Shown here: piece after piece, positions 1 through 6,554 of the stretch
Layout: every line of letters begins with the position of its first letter
Numbering within the stretch: the stretch's first letter is position 1
Origin: Chloroflexota bacterium
GTDB lineage: Bacteria > Chloroflexota > Dehalococcoidia > SZUA-161
DNA length: 15,534 bases
Assembly (NCBI GenBank): GCA_003229915.1
Contig: QIGA01000159.1
Location: 1-15,534, forward strand
Reading direction: 5' to 3'
The notes under the pieces: generated by a model
The model's database searches: none
Seen by the model: only the letters and a program-made list of their open reading frames with translations
Told to the model about the DNA's origin: nothing
Translations under genes and position numbers: made by a program

Positions 1-258
1 CAGCTTCTTGGCAAGCTCAGTGCCGGCGACAAAGGTGTCCCAGGCCAACTGGTGGACGTGCGTATTCTCCTCTCCCTGCTCATGGGTCATGATGAGCTGC
101 AGGTCATCGCCACAGCGCGTGACATGGTAGTCAACCAGCAAGCCCTCCTTCTTTGCCTTCTCCATGTATTCCTGTGCTTTGGCCAGTATGTCGGGATGGG
201 AGCTGGAATGGCCTACATACCCGCCGATGTCCGCCTTGATTACGCTCAAAGTGATCAT
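1..258 (-). CDS. Fructose-1,6-bisphosphate aldolase/phosphatase (N-terminal part, runs off the window)
   Basis: Only the first 86 codons are present; the reading frame is open at the window edge. The family is the archaeal-type bifunctional, Mg-dependent enzyme that condenses dihydroxyacetone phosphate and glyceraldehyde 3-phosphate and then dephosphorylates the product to fructose 6-phosphate, making gluconeogenesis one-way. The N-terminus reads MITLSVIKADIGGYVGHSS, and residues 50-59 read GDDLQLIMTH. These give the family's metal-binding residues: Asp10, His17 and the Asp51-Asp52 pair. Members are usually about 370-400 residues, so roughly three quarters lie outside. The ATG at 258 is preceded by a purine-rich GAAAGGG and sits where the family normally starts. 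It lies downstream of cobO on the same strand, and its ATG overlaps the stop of a short open frame (ATGA). Identification is from recognised family sequence; the pathway role is family knowledge. Confidence 0.9.
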   Translation of the reverse strand, partial: MITLSVIKADIGGYVGHSSSHPDILAKAQEYMEKAKKEGLLVDYHVTRCGDDLQLIMTHEQGEENTHVHQLAWDTFVAGTELAKKL

Positions 259-329
259 TTTTTCCCTTTCTTGTTTTTTGATGGAATAACACGGTTAGGT
301 GTGAGTGTGCTAACATATTTGCTGCCCAT
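257..329 (-). other. Possible small ORF or gene remnant between cobO and the FBP aldolase/phosphatase gene
   Basis: An open frame runs on the minus strand from just after a TGA at 414-416 down to a TGA at 255-257, which overlaps the FBP aldolase/phosphatase ATG as ATGA. The first ATG in frame is at 329 and would give a 24-residue peptide ending in a lysine-rich tail (KNKKGKK). Upstream of that ATG the frame stays protein-like (it includes GTDPEDAAEFIAA) but has no ATG, GTG, TTG or CTG start after the stop at 414. It could be a short translationally coupled leader peptide, the C-terminal remnant of a lost gene, or chance. I do not recognise the peptide. Confidence 0.25.
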
Positions 330-388
330 CGCAGCGATAAACTCTGCAGCGTCCTCCGGGTCAGTGCCTGCTATTACTCGATCCTCTG

Positions 389-937
389 CTAATAGTCGAG
401 GCCGGCCCGGGCCTCAATACCCTTGTCAAAAGGGTGCTTTATCGACGTCATCTCGGTTGCCAGATCGGCGAGTTCTATCAGCCTTTTGTCAGCGTAGCGA
501 CCGGTGAGGATAATCTCCACGTGCTCCGGTTTGTCCTCGATCAGCTTTACCACCTCGTCGACCCCCACAAGGCCCCACGCTGAAGCTACATTTACCTCGT
601 CAAGCACTACCAGGTCGTATTCGCCGCTGAGCACCGCCTTGCGGCCAGCGCCAAGCGCTTTTCTCGCCTCCTCCTTATCCTCCTCCGCGGGATTGTTGGG
701 ATCAACGAAGCTCAGTCTGCCGAAAACAGCCAGGGTAACATTGGGAAGGCTGGTCAAAATCTTCTGTTCGCCGTAGGGGAAATTGCCCTTCATAAAGTGG
801 ATGATACAAACTCGAAAGTCATGGCCCAGGGCACGGAGGATAACCCCAAGTGCCGCCGAAGTCTTACCTTTACCATCACCGGTGAAAACCTGGACAAGGC
901 CTTTTCTGTCAGAGGGGGCTCGTGGTGCGCTCGTCAT
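389..937 (-). CDS. cobO: Cob(I)yrinic acid a,c-diamide (corrinoid) adenosyltransferase, CobO/BtuR type
   Basis: This 182-residue protein belongs to the CobO/CobA/BtuR P-loop family, which transfers the 5'-deoxyadenosyl group of ATP to the cobalt of reduced corrinoids in adenosylcobalamin synthesis and salvage. Near the N-terminus QVFTGDGKGKTSAALG contains the characteristic P-loop (about residues 20-27). Residues around 108-115 read LVVLDEVN, the Walker B-like strand, and ILTGR and the C-terminal KHPFDKGIEARAGLDY match the family end. Length is typical for the family. The ATG at 937 is the only usable start: upstream codons in frame reach a TAG without another start. The Shine-Dalgarno match is weak. 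A TTGACA-containing promoter candidate lies upstream at 979-1009. The same-strand neighbour downstream is the FBP aldolase/phosphatase gene, 130 bases away. No other cobalamin genes are in view. Confidence 0.93.
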   Translation of the reverse strand: MTSAPRAPSDRKGLVQVFTGDGKGKTSAALGVILRALGHDFRVCIIHFMKGNFPYGEQKILTSLPNVTLAVFGRLSFVDPNNPAEEDKEEARKALGAGRKAVLSGEYDLVVLDEVNVASAWGLVGVDEVVKLIEDKPEHVEIILTGRYADKRLIELADLATEMTSIKHPFDKGIEARAGLDY

Positions 938-978
938 CTGCTTGTTGTTGATTCGCCTGCGGATGTTGTGCGTATCCT

Positions 979-1009
979 ACTTTAACACAAGGGCTCCTAT
1001 ATTTGTCAA
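979..1009 (-). promoter_or_regulatory. Candidate sigma70 promoter for cobO
   Basis: Read on the minus strand, a perfect TTGACA (1009-1004) is followed by weak -10 candidates: TAAAGT (984-979, spacer 19) or the overlapping TTAAAG (spacer 18). A start near 970 would leave about 33 bases of leader before the cobO ATG at 937. The -35 is convincing and the -10 is not. Confidence 0.4.
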
Positions 1010-1023
1010 GGAGGTACACTCAT

Positions 1024-1205
1024 CCCCGAAATAGCGATTGGCTTTAAAAAACAGAGTTTTGGGTGTCACTGCGAGCGCAGCGCAGCAATCTCACGGGCGT
1101 TAGGGCGTTCCATCCTTCCGTGGAAGGACGCCTCTACACCCCGCGCTCCCACCACCCTTAGACTGAGATGTAGCAACTGACTGGGGTTCTGGTCGCTATT
1201 TGGGG
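1024..1205. repeat. Mosaic intergenic repeat, copy A
   Basis: This stretch is repeated in the same orientation at 14603-14862. Shared blocks include an opening segment beginning CCCCGAAATAGCGATTGG, a middle block beginning GCAATCTCACGGGCG, and a closing block through CTCCCACCACCCTTAGACT to TTCTGGTCGCTATT. Copy A lacks an inner segment of about 80-90 bases found in copy B. At the equivalent place to a perfect palindrome in copy B it has a near-palindrome, TCCTTCCGTGGAAGGA. It codes for nothing recognisable and carries no transposase, so it looks like a non-autonomous or degraded interspersed element. Confidence 0.85.
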
Positions 1206-1268
1206 GACTCATCATATGGCTGATGACACGCCCCCTCCTCTCTTCAGTTCGCTCTTCGAGGTTCATTT

Positions 1269-1285
1269 GGTATCCTCTGGATACC
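1269..1285. promoter_or_regulatory. Perfect inverted repeat, candidate operator for the thiolase-like operon
   Basis: GGTATCC-TCT-GGATACC consists of two perfect 7-base arms around a 3-base centre. It ends 15 bases before the TTGACA -35 box at 1301. The size, symmetry and position fit a binding site for a dimeric helix-turn-helix regulator. No regulator gene is in the window, and I saw no second full copy. Confidence 0.5.
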
Positions 1286-1300
1286 CTCCATAGCGTAAAG

Positions 1301-1330
1301 TTGACACTAATTATGGAGTTGGTTTAGTAT
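1301..1330 (+). promoter_or_regulatory. Candidate sigma70 promoter for the thiolase-like/DUF35 operon
   Basis: A perfect TTGACA (1301-1306) is followed after 18 bases by TAGTAT (1325-1330, four of six consensus bases). TTTAGT two bases upstream is an alternative -10. A start near 1337 gives a leader of about 95 bases before the ATG at 1433. The inverted repeat at 1269-1285 lies just upstream. Confidence 0.6.
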
Positions 1331-1432
1331 ATTTGCGTGGGTGCAATGCTAGCCTGCGGGCAGGTGTGCTTTTTTTGTGCTTTGCAGCAGCTAGCGATGG
1401 ATTAGATTGCAGCTAGGAAAAGGAGGTGCCAT

Positions 1433-2590
1433 ATGGCAGGAAGGGTCGGCATTGTGGCCGTAGCCCAGACCAAATTTGAGGAGAGAAAAGATGCCCTGCA
1501 CTCCGCCGAGCTCATGTACGATGTGACTCGCGATGTGCTGGGGCAGACTGGACTTGAGTTCAAAGAGGACCGCACCGGCATAGATTGCACCACAGTGGCC
1601 TACTTCGACCTTTTTGGGGGGCCGGCGGGCTCTCACATGCACCTTGGTTATATTGTGGGTGCCTATGAGAGAGAGGACGAGAGGGTGACATCGGACGGGG
1701 CTCTGGCGGTGTACTACGCAGCGATGCAGATTCTCTCGGGGCACTGTGACGTCGTATTGTTGCTCTCCCACAACAAGGAATCCCAGTGCCAAAAGAACCA
1801 GATAGAGTGGGTGGGCATGGACCCTGTCTATCAGAGAAGGGTCGGCATCGATTTCGTCTCGGCCGCTGCCCTGCAGGCAATGAGATACACCACCAAGTAT
1901 GGGATAACGCCCGAGCAGTGTGCCAAGGTGGTGGTGAAGTCCCGTAAGAATGCGGGGAACAACCCTAACGCGATGTGCTGCGACAGCTTGACCGTGGATG
2001 ACGTGCTCCGATCGGCGATGCTGTGCGATCCCATCAGGATACAGGAGGCCAAGCCCGTGCCCGTGGATGGCGCCTGTGCCCTGATCTTGGCCTGCGAGGA
2101 GAAGGCCAAGAAGATCACGGACAAGCCGGTGTGGATAACGGGCTTGGGCACGTGCTATGACCATCATGAGTTGGGCTGGAGGGAATTGGCCGACTGCGGG
2201 GCTCTGGCGACGGCTGCTCAGCGAGCCTACAAGATGGCTGGAATAAAGGAGCCCCTGAAAGAGTTCGACTTGGCGGAGGTCTCAGAGCAATATTCATATC
2301 AAGAGCTGTTGTGGAGCGAGGGCCTCGGCTTCTGCGGCAAGGGAGAAGGGGGCAAACTCATTGACAGCGGGAAAACCCAGATGGGCGGCGAGCTTCCCAT
2401 AAACCCCTCCGGTGGCATTCTCTCCGGGCTTCCGGTATGTGTCGCCGGTATGCAGCGAGTAGTTGAGTGCGTGCTGCAGTTGCGAGGAGAGGCTGGCGCC
2501 AGGCAAGTACCCGGGGCTAAGAAAGCCGTGGCTCAAGGTGTCGATGGCCCCGCGGGGCAACTACAGTGCGTAATAACTCTGGAGAACTAG
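1433..2590 (+). CDS. Thiolase-superfamily protein (SCPx/lipid-transfer type) lacking the catalytic Cys and His
   Basis: The 385-residue protein opens with GRVGIVAVAQTKF and ends with the superfamily block NPSGGILSGLPVCVAG (residues 324-339), preceded by GFCGKGEGG (299-307), typical of DUF35-associated thiolase relatives. The nucleophile region, normally like ACASGG, reads VTSDGALA (85-92) with no Cys. The GHP histidine is Leu333, and the usual HDCF-like motif is EVSEQYS (282-288). A normal thiolase reaction is therefore unlikely; a retro-aldol or other CoA-ester C-C reaction, or a structural subunit, is more plausible. Known relatives working with DUF35 proteins are BbsB (benzoylsuccinyl-CoA cleavage) and Ltp2 (steroid side-chain retro-aldolase). 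A strong AAGGAGGTG site sits six bases before the ATG. It is the first gene of the operon; the next starts nine bases after its stop. The substrate is unknown. Confidence 0.85.
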   Translation: MAGRVGIVAVAQTKFEERKDALHSAELMYDVTRDVLGQTGLEFKEDRTGIDCTTVAYFDLFGGPAGSHMHLGYIVGAYEREDERVTSDGALAVYYAAMQILSGHCDVVLLLSHNKESQCQKNQIEWVGMDPVYQRRVGIDFVSAAALQAMRYTTKYGITPEQCAKVVVKSRKNAGNNPNAMCCDSLTVDDVLRSAMLCDPIRIQEAKPVPVDGACALILACEEKAKKITDKPVWITGLGTCYDHHELGWRELADCGALATAAQRAYKMAGIKEPLKEFDLAEVSEQYSYQELLWSEGLGFCGKGEGGKLIDSGKTQMGGELPINPSGGILSGLPVCVAGMQRVVECVLQLRGEAGARQVPGAKKAVAQGVDGPAGQLQCVITLEN

Positions 2591-2599
2591 GAGGAATCC

Positions 2600-3757
2600 A
2601 TGGCTGAAAGGATTGCTATAGTAGGAGTGGGGCAAACCATCCACAAGAGCAGGAGGCCTGATGTCACTACGGCGGAATTGTGCGCTGAAGCTGTTGAGGC
2701 TGCCCTCGCGGACGCCCAAATGACGATGAAAGATATCGATCATGTGGTATTGGGATCTTTCGAGGTTGCCGACGGTTACTTCAATCCTGACAAATGGATT
2801 ATCCCTGAGATCGGGGCTGTGGGCAAAGCGGGCTTCGAAATCCAGAACGTGGGCACTACAGGAGGGGTGACCGCTGCTGCCAGCTTCAACCTCGCCGCCA
2901 CTGGTATGTTCGACGCCGTCCTTTGCCTGGCATGGCAGAAGATGGACGAGGCTGCTGGCGCCTTCAGTCGCGGCGGTGGAGGGGCCAACGAGTATTGGAT
3001 GGGGCAGTTTCCCATGTCTCCCATCACCAATTTCGCGCGAAGGGCCTATTCTTATATCGACCGTTCCGGCTGCACCGAGGAGCACATCGCTATGGTGCGG
3101 GTTAAACAGGATCAGTGCGCAATGAAGAATCCCTGCGCCCAACTCAGGCTGGGGCTGACCATTGAGAAGGTAATGAATGACGTTCTCTTGGCGTGGCCGA
3201 TACGGCGTCTGCATATGTGCCCGACAACTGCTGGCGCTGCGGCTGTCATAGTGTGCCCCGAGGCGAGGGCAAAGAAGGTTACCGATAAGCCGGTCTGGGT
3301 CGAGGACTGGTTTACGTGCCACCAGGGGGGAGCCCTCACCATGGCTGAGGACCCGACTGCTTCGACCCTCCGCTACGCCTGCGACGTAGTATACAAAAGG
3401 TGCGGCATAACAAACCCGCTCAAGGAGATTCAGGCCTGGGAGGTATACGAACCGGCGTCCCCCGCGGAGTTGAGGTGGATGGAGGAAGTTGGAATTTGTG
3501 ATGACTACACAGCATGGAAACTCTTCGAGCAGGGCAAGGTCGGGATAGACAAGGAGATCCCATTCAATCCGTCGGGCGGTGTTACTGCTACCAATCCCAT
3601 CGGTTGTACGCCAGTGGTCAGGTTAGTAGAAGCGGCCCTGCAGGTTCGCGGCGATGCCGGGGAGCACCAAATCCCAGGTAAGATTGAGAGGGCGCTGGCC
3701 ACCGGTTACGGCGGGCAGGGGGAGAATGTGATAATGATGCTCAGGAAGACGGCATAG
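2600..3757 (+). CDS. Second thiolase-superfamily protein lacking the catalytic Cys and His
   Basis: It is also 385 residues, with MAERIAIVGVGQT at the N-terminus and NPSGGVTATNPIGCTP (323-338) at the C-terminus. Where thiolases carry the nucleophile Cys it reads NVGTTGG (83-89), so Gly or Thr replaces Cys. The GHP motif has become TNP, with Asn332 for His. EVYEPAS (281-287) stands in for the HDCF-like motif, and its Tyr283 is a candidate catalytic residue by loose analogy with thiolase-fold aldolases. TAGGAGG, which includes the stop of the upstream gene, serves as its ribosome binding site, so the two are probably translationally coupled and made in equal amounts. Equal length and tandem order suggest a heterodimer or heterotetramer with the upstream protein. 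The family call is firm and the reaction unknown. Confidence 0.85.
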   Translation: MAERIAIVGVGQTIHKSRRPDVTTAELCAEAVEAALADAQMTMKDIDHVVLGSFEVADGYFNPDKWIIPEIGAVGKAGFEIQNVGTTGGVTAAASFNLAATGMFDAVLCLAWQKMDEAAGAFSRGGGGANEYWMGQFPMSPITNFARRAYSYIDRSGCTEEHIAMVRVKQDQCAMKNPCAQLRLGLTIEKVMNDVLLAWPIRRLHMCPTTAGAAAVIVCPEARAKKVTDKPVWVEDWFTCHQGGALTMAEDPTASTLRYACDVVYKRCGITNPLKEIQAWEVYEPASPAELRWMEEVGICDDYTAWKLFEQGKVGIDKEIPFNPSGGVTATNPIGCTPVVRLVEAALQVRGDAGEHQIPGKIERALATGYGGQGENVIMMLRKTA

Positions 3758-3791
3758 CCTGGTTCTATTGAGACATACTCAGGAGGCAACT

Positions 3792-4268
3792 ATGAGCACA
3801 GATCAGAAGCAGGAACAGGAGTTCATACAGTTTCGCTATCCGCGCCAGGTGCCTTATCAGCACTCGCTGGGATACCAAAGCAAGTTCGCCAACGGGCTAA
3901 AACAGGGCAGAATCCTGGCCACCAAGTGCCCTGTCTGCGGGCGCTGCACAATTCCGCCTCGCATCGTCTGCCCGTTTCACCACGTCAAACAAACAGAGTG
4001 GGTGGACCAGGGCCAGCGTGGCCGGCTTGTCTCCGCTTTCAAGATCAACTTCCCCATGTTCGACCCTCGAACGAGGGAGCTGCAGAGCTGGGAGACTCCC
4101 CTAGTCGCCGTGGAGCTTGAGGGGGGGGCCAGTATGGATGGCTGGTGCTCCGAGCTGGATACGTCGAAGCTCAAGACGGGAATGCTCCTGGAGGCTGTGT
4201 GGAGGCCTGAGGAGGAACGGCAAGGGCGGGGCGACGACATCCTCCACTGGAAGCCCGTCGAGGAGTAA
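3792..4268 (+). CDS. DUF35 zinc-ribbon/OB-fold protein (acyl-CoA-binding partner of a thiolase-like enzyme), C3H variant
   Basis: The protein is 158 residues from the ATG at 3792, chosen because AGGAGG (3781-3786) precedes it. An in-frame ATG at 3768 would put that ribosome binding site inside the gene. The rubredoxin-like zinc ribbon is Cys46-x2-Cys49 and Cys60-x2-His63, with the PPR signature between. Most family members have Cys at the fourth position. An OB-fold region follows (about 70-140: RGRLVSAFKINF, TPLVAVELEGG, LKTGMLLEAVW). DUF35 proteins bridge or channel CoA esters in thiolase/HMG-CoA synthase complexes and are the small subunits BbsA and ChsH2 in degradative enzymes. It starts 34 bases after the second thiolase-like gene and is probably a subunit of the same complex. 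Confidence 0.88.
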   Translation: MSTDQKQEQEFIQFRYPRQVPYQHSLGYQSKFANGLKQGRILATKCPVCGRCTIPPRIVCPFHHVKQTEWVDQGQRGRLVSAFKINFPMFDPRTRELQSWETPLVAVELEGGASMDGWCSELDTSKLKTGMLLEAVWRPEEERQGRGDDILHWKPVEE

Positions 4269-4294
4269 TCGAAACTAGATATTGAGGTGTTAAC

Positions 4295-4762
4295 ATGTCT
4301 CATCACTTGCCTGAAATATCCGACGAGCCTGTTATTGCCGAGGTCATTGCACATACAAATTTCCTCGTCAGCACAGGAGCAACCGGGACCAGATTCCTGA
4401 AAGAGATCAGGGATAACAAGAAGATCATGGGGCTCAAATGCCCGGGCTGCAGCAAGGTTCACGTACCCCCGAGGCTGCACTGCCCCACGTGCTTTGTCAA
4501 GATGACCGAATGGGTCGAGCTCAGCGGCAAGGGCAGCCTGACCAGTTACACGGTGGTCCGCTATCAGGAGCCCTACATGCCCAAGGAGCCGCCCTATGCC
4601 TACGGGGTTATCCAGATGGATGGCGCCGACACTGGGTTGGCCCATTTCCTGGGCGAGGTCGATCTCGATAAGATCAAAATAGGGATGCGCCTTGAGCCGG
4701 TCTTCAAGGAGGAGCGCGAGGGAAGCATCCTGGACATCGACTATTTCAAGCCAAGCTCCTGA
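4295..4762 (+). CDS. DUF35 zinc-ribbon/OB-fold protein with complete four-Cys ribbon
   Basis: This 155-residue protein has an N-terminal helical segment, then the zinc ribbon Cys49-x2-Cys52 and Cys63-x2-Cys66 with VPPR between, and then an OB fold (about 72-150: GKGSLTSYTVVRYQ, PYAYGVIQMDG, KIKIGMRLEPVF). It is the last gene of the operon, 26 bases after the first DUF35 gene, with GAGGTG as ribosome binding site. Two unlike DUF35 proteins with two unlike thiolase-like proteins suggest either a hetero-oligomer or two paired enzymes. A hairpin lies 38 bases beyond its stop. Confidence 0.9.
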   Translation: MSHHLPEISDEPVIAEVIAHTNFLVSTGATGTRFLKEIRDNKKIMGLKCPGCSKVHVPPRLHCPTCFVKMTEWVELSGKGSLTSYTVVRYQEPYMPKEPPYAYGVIQMDGADTGLAHFLGEVDLDKIKIGMRLEPVFKEEREGSILDIDYFKPSS

Positions 4763-4799
4763 TTGCGTAACCCTCAATCCCCCTGAGTAGAGCGGGAAT

Positions 4800-4830
4800 A
4801 CTCTGGCTGGACAGACTTTCTCCAGCGAGT
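4800..4830. terminator. Hairpin after the thiolase-like/DUF35 operon (possible transcription end)
   Basis: ACTC plus GCTGGA (with a two-base TG bulge) pairs with TCCAGC plus GAGT around a nine-base loop, giving a ten-pair stem. There is no T-run after it, so it is not a classical intrinsic terminator. It may mark the end of the operon, protect the mRNA, or be incidental. The rest of the 230-base gap before 4993 holds a small hairpin (CCAACC 4941-4946 with GGTTGG 4957-4962) and no clear promoter. Confidence 0.35.
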
Positions 4831-4992
4831 GTAGATGGCGCTCTATTTAGAGGGATTTGCATTTCTTCCAGCTATCTATTACCCTCAAAGCTCGGGGAAA
4901 AGGCAAAGCCGTGTGGTGGCTTAAGCGGTATCGCAACCCGCCAACCCACGATTGAAGGTTGGGCTATTCCTTTCCCGGGGAGTGGTGCAGTG

Positions 4993-6027
4993 ATGCCAGT
5001 GGGCCTCGTCTATGATCCTGTATATCTGAAACACGACACCGGCGCTCATGTGGAGAATTACCGCCGGCTGGTAACAACCATGGAGGTGCTGGATGAATCC
5101 AACCTGCTGGAGAAACTGACCACCTTCTCCCCCAGAGCAGCCACCTTCGAGGAAATCTCGCTGGTGCATAGCGACCACCAGATTGCCCGTGTCGAGAGCT
5201 ACTCATCGCGTGGCGGGGGCTGGCTCGATGGCGACACTGTAGCCTCGCCGGATTCCTACACGGTCGCTCTCTACGCCGCCGGAGGGGTGCTACGGGGGAT
5301 CGATGCCGTAATGGCAGGCGAGGTGAACCATGCCTTCGCCCTGGTACGACCTCCAGGGCATCATGCCACACCGGATCAGGCGATGGGATTCTGCCTCTTC
5401 AACAACATCGCCATCGCAGCCAAATACGCCATGGCTAACCACAACATAGAGCGGGTTCTGATCGCCGACTTCGATGTTCATCACGGCAACGGAACCGAAG
5501 AGACCTTCTACAGTGACCCCAGGGTGCTCTACTTTTCGACCCACCAGTATCCCCACTACCCCGGCACCGGGGCTGTCAGTGATGATGGCTCTGGCGAGGG
5601 GAAGGGCACCACGGTCAACGTGCCACTGCCCGCATGGTGCGGCGACAGCGAGTATCACCGCGTTCACCAAGAGGTGCTCGTGCCCATAGCACGAAGGTTC
5701 AAACCGCAGCTTATTCTAGTATCCGCCGGCTACGACCTCCATTGGGCTGACCAGCTCTCTGCGATGCAGTTAACGGTCGATGGCTTCGCAGACATTGTCG
5801 GTACACTCAAAGGTCTGGCGGATGAGCTTTGCCAGGGAAAGCTCCTGTTCTCTTTGGAGGGTGGCTATCATCTCAAGGCGCTTGCTTTCTCCATCAGGGC
5901 TACCCTTGAGGTGCTCTTGGGCAGCCCCCTGAGCGCTGATCCCCTGGGCAAACCCCAGGGCGATACGATGCCGCTTAATATCGACTCCACCCTGGAGCAG
6001 GTGGCATCCAGGCACGGTCTGCGGTAA
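4993..6027 (+). CDS. Histone deacetylase-superfamily zinc amidohydrolase (AcuC/acetylpolyamine amidohydrolase-like)
   Basis: The 344-residue protein carries the full class I/II deacetylase active site, numbering from the ATG at 4993. RPPGHHAT has the catalytic His pair (123-124). DFDVHHGNG has zinc ligands Asp161 and His163. SAGYD supplies the third ligand, Asp248. SLEGGYH supplies the transition-state Tyr (292). Bacterial members deacetylate acetyl-lysine in proteins such as acetyl-CoA synthetase, or small acetylated amines such as polyamines; the sequence does not decide between these. A GTG immediately upstream (4990) is nearer the GGGGAG ribosome binding site and would add one residue. 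There is no signal peptide, so it is cytoplasmic. It stands alone between two operons. Family certain, substrate unknown. Confidence 0.92.
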   Translation: MPVGLVYDPVYLKHDTGAHVENYRRLVTTMEVLDESNLLEKLTTFSPRAATFEEISLVHSDHQIARVESYSSRGGGWLDGDTVASPDSYTVALYAAGGVLRGIDAVMAGEVNHAFALVRPPGHHATPDQAMGFCLFNNIAIAAKYAMANHNIERVLIADFDVHHGNGTEETFYSDPRVLYFSTHQYPHYPGTGAVSDDGSGEGKGTTVNVPLPAWCGDSEYHRVHQEVLVPIARRFKPQLILVSAGYDLHWADQLSAMQLTVDGFADIVGTLKGLADELCQGKLLFSLEGGYHLKALAFSIRATLEVLLGSPLSADPLGKPQGDTMPLNIDSTLEQVASRHGLR

Positions 6028-6099
6028 GAAGCACTCGTGTTAGGTCCCCTTCGGCTGACATCATTCCAACTCAATGCAACCAGATGCCAGCGAAGGAGG

Positions 6100-6127
6100 T
6101 GGAAAACTGCCGTAGCTATGCTATACT
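6100..6127 (+). promoter_or_regulatory. Candidate extended -10 promoter for the aroH operon
   Basis: TGC-TATACT (extended -10, 6119-6127) lies 16 bases after TGGAAA (6100-6105, four of six -35 consensus bases). Transcription would begin near 6134, about 30 bases before the aroH ATG. A very similar arrangement occurs at 14877-14904. Confidence 0.55.
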
Positions 6128-6163
6128 GGAACAGGCCAAGCGAAGGCAGCAGAAGGAAGGGAA

Positions 6164-6532
6164 ATGGCTTGTAGAGGTATTCGAGGAGCAACTACCGCAG
6201 AAAGCAATACAGCCGAGGATATACTAGAGGCGAGCAAAGAGCTGCTACAGATGATGATCGATGCCAATGGGATAGAAGCGGAAGATGTGGCATGTGCCAT
6301 ATTCACTACCACCCCAGCTCTCAACGCAGCGTTTCCCGCAACGGCTGCCCGTCAACTGGGGTGGTCAGATGTTGCGCTCATGTGCTCGATGGAAATAGAC
6401 GTTCCAGGAAGTCTTCAGGGATGCATACGCATTTTGATCCTCTACAATACGGAGAAGAGCGCGAATGAGATCGTACACGTATATACCAAGGGCGCCAGCA
6501 ACTTGAGGTCGGATTTGTCGGGCACGAGATGA
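6164..6532 (+). CDS. aroH: Chorismate mutase, AroH type (monofunctional, Bacillus-like)
   Basis: The 122-residue protein catalyses chorismate to prephenate, the branch toward phenylalanine and tyrosine. It matches the trimeric AroH fold over its length. RGIRGATT at the N-terminus gives Arg7, and the other expected active-site residues are Arg63, Cys74, Glu77, Arg89 and Tyr107. Apart from Arg7 and Arg63 these are offset by one from the Bacillus subtilis numbering. TTTPALNAAFPATAARQLGW and EIDVPGSLQGCIR are clear family blocks. AGGAAGGG precedes the ATG. It starts a same-strand operon and is followed 22 bases later by a DAHP synthase gene, so first-step and branch-point enzymes of aromatic amino acid synthesis are made together. 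Confidence 0.95.
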   Translation: MACRGIRGATTAESNTAEDILEASKELLQMMIDANGIEAEDVACAIFTTTPALNAAFPATAARQLGWSDVALMCSMEIDVPGSLQGCIRILILYNTEKSANEIVHVYTKGASNLRSDLSGTR

Positions 6533-6554
6533 CCACTGTTGGGAGACGGTTCAG

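Larger units (their letters stand above)
938..1432. other. Divergent intergenic region between cobO and the thiolase-like operon
   Basis: The 495-base spacer has no convincing gene. It holds the candidate cobO promoter (979-1009, minus), a mosaic repeat copy (1024-1205), about 60 bases I cannot assign, a perfect inverted repeat (1269-1285), a sigma70-like promoter (1301-1330) and a leader of roughly 95 bases before the thiolase-like gene at 1433. The minus-strand open frame within it (1066-1266) lies mostly in the repeat and resembles no protein I know. Confidence 0.7.

Noticed and set aside
52..507. 151-codon plus-strand open frame at the left edge
   Set aside because: It lies opposite the FBP aldolase/phosphatase start and the cobO end, both recognisable on the minus strand, and its composition is not protein-like.
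1391..2167. 258-codon minus-strand open frame opposite the first thiolase-like gene
   Set aside because: It is a shadow of a clearly coding plus-strand gene; its His- and Leu-rich composition is typical of antisense translation.
3768..3791. Upstream ATG as start of the first DUF35 gene
   Set aside because: The AGGAGG ribosome site lies inside that extension and is correctly spaced for the ATG at 3792.
4895..4962. Possible c-di-GMP (GEMM-I) riboswitch: GGCAAAGCC and a following GC-rich hairpin
   Set aside because: Only a short GCAAAGCC-like match is visible. The paired P2 and P3 helices and other conserved bases of the aptamer are not recognisable. A covariance-model search would settle it.
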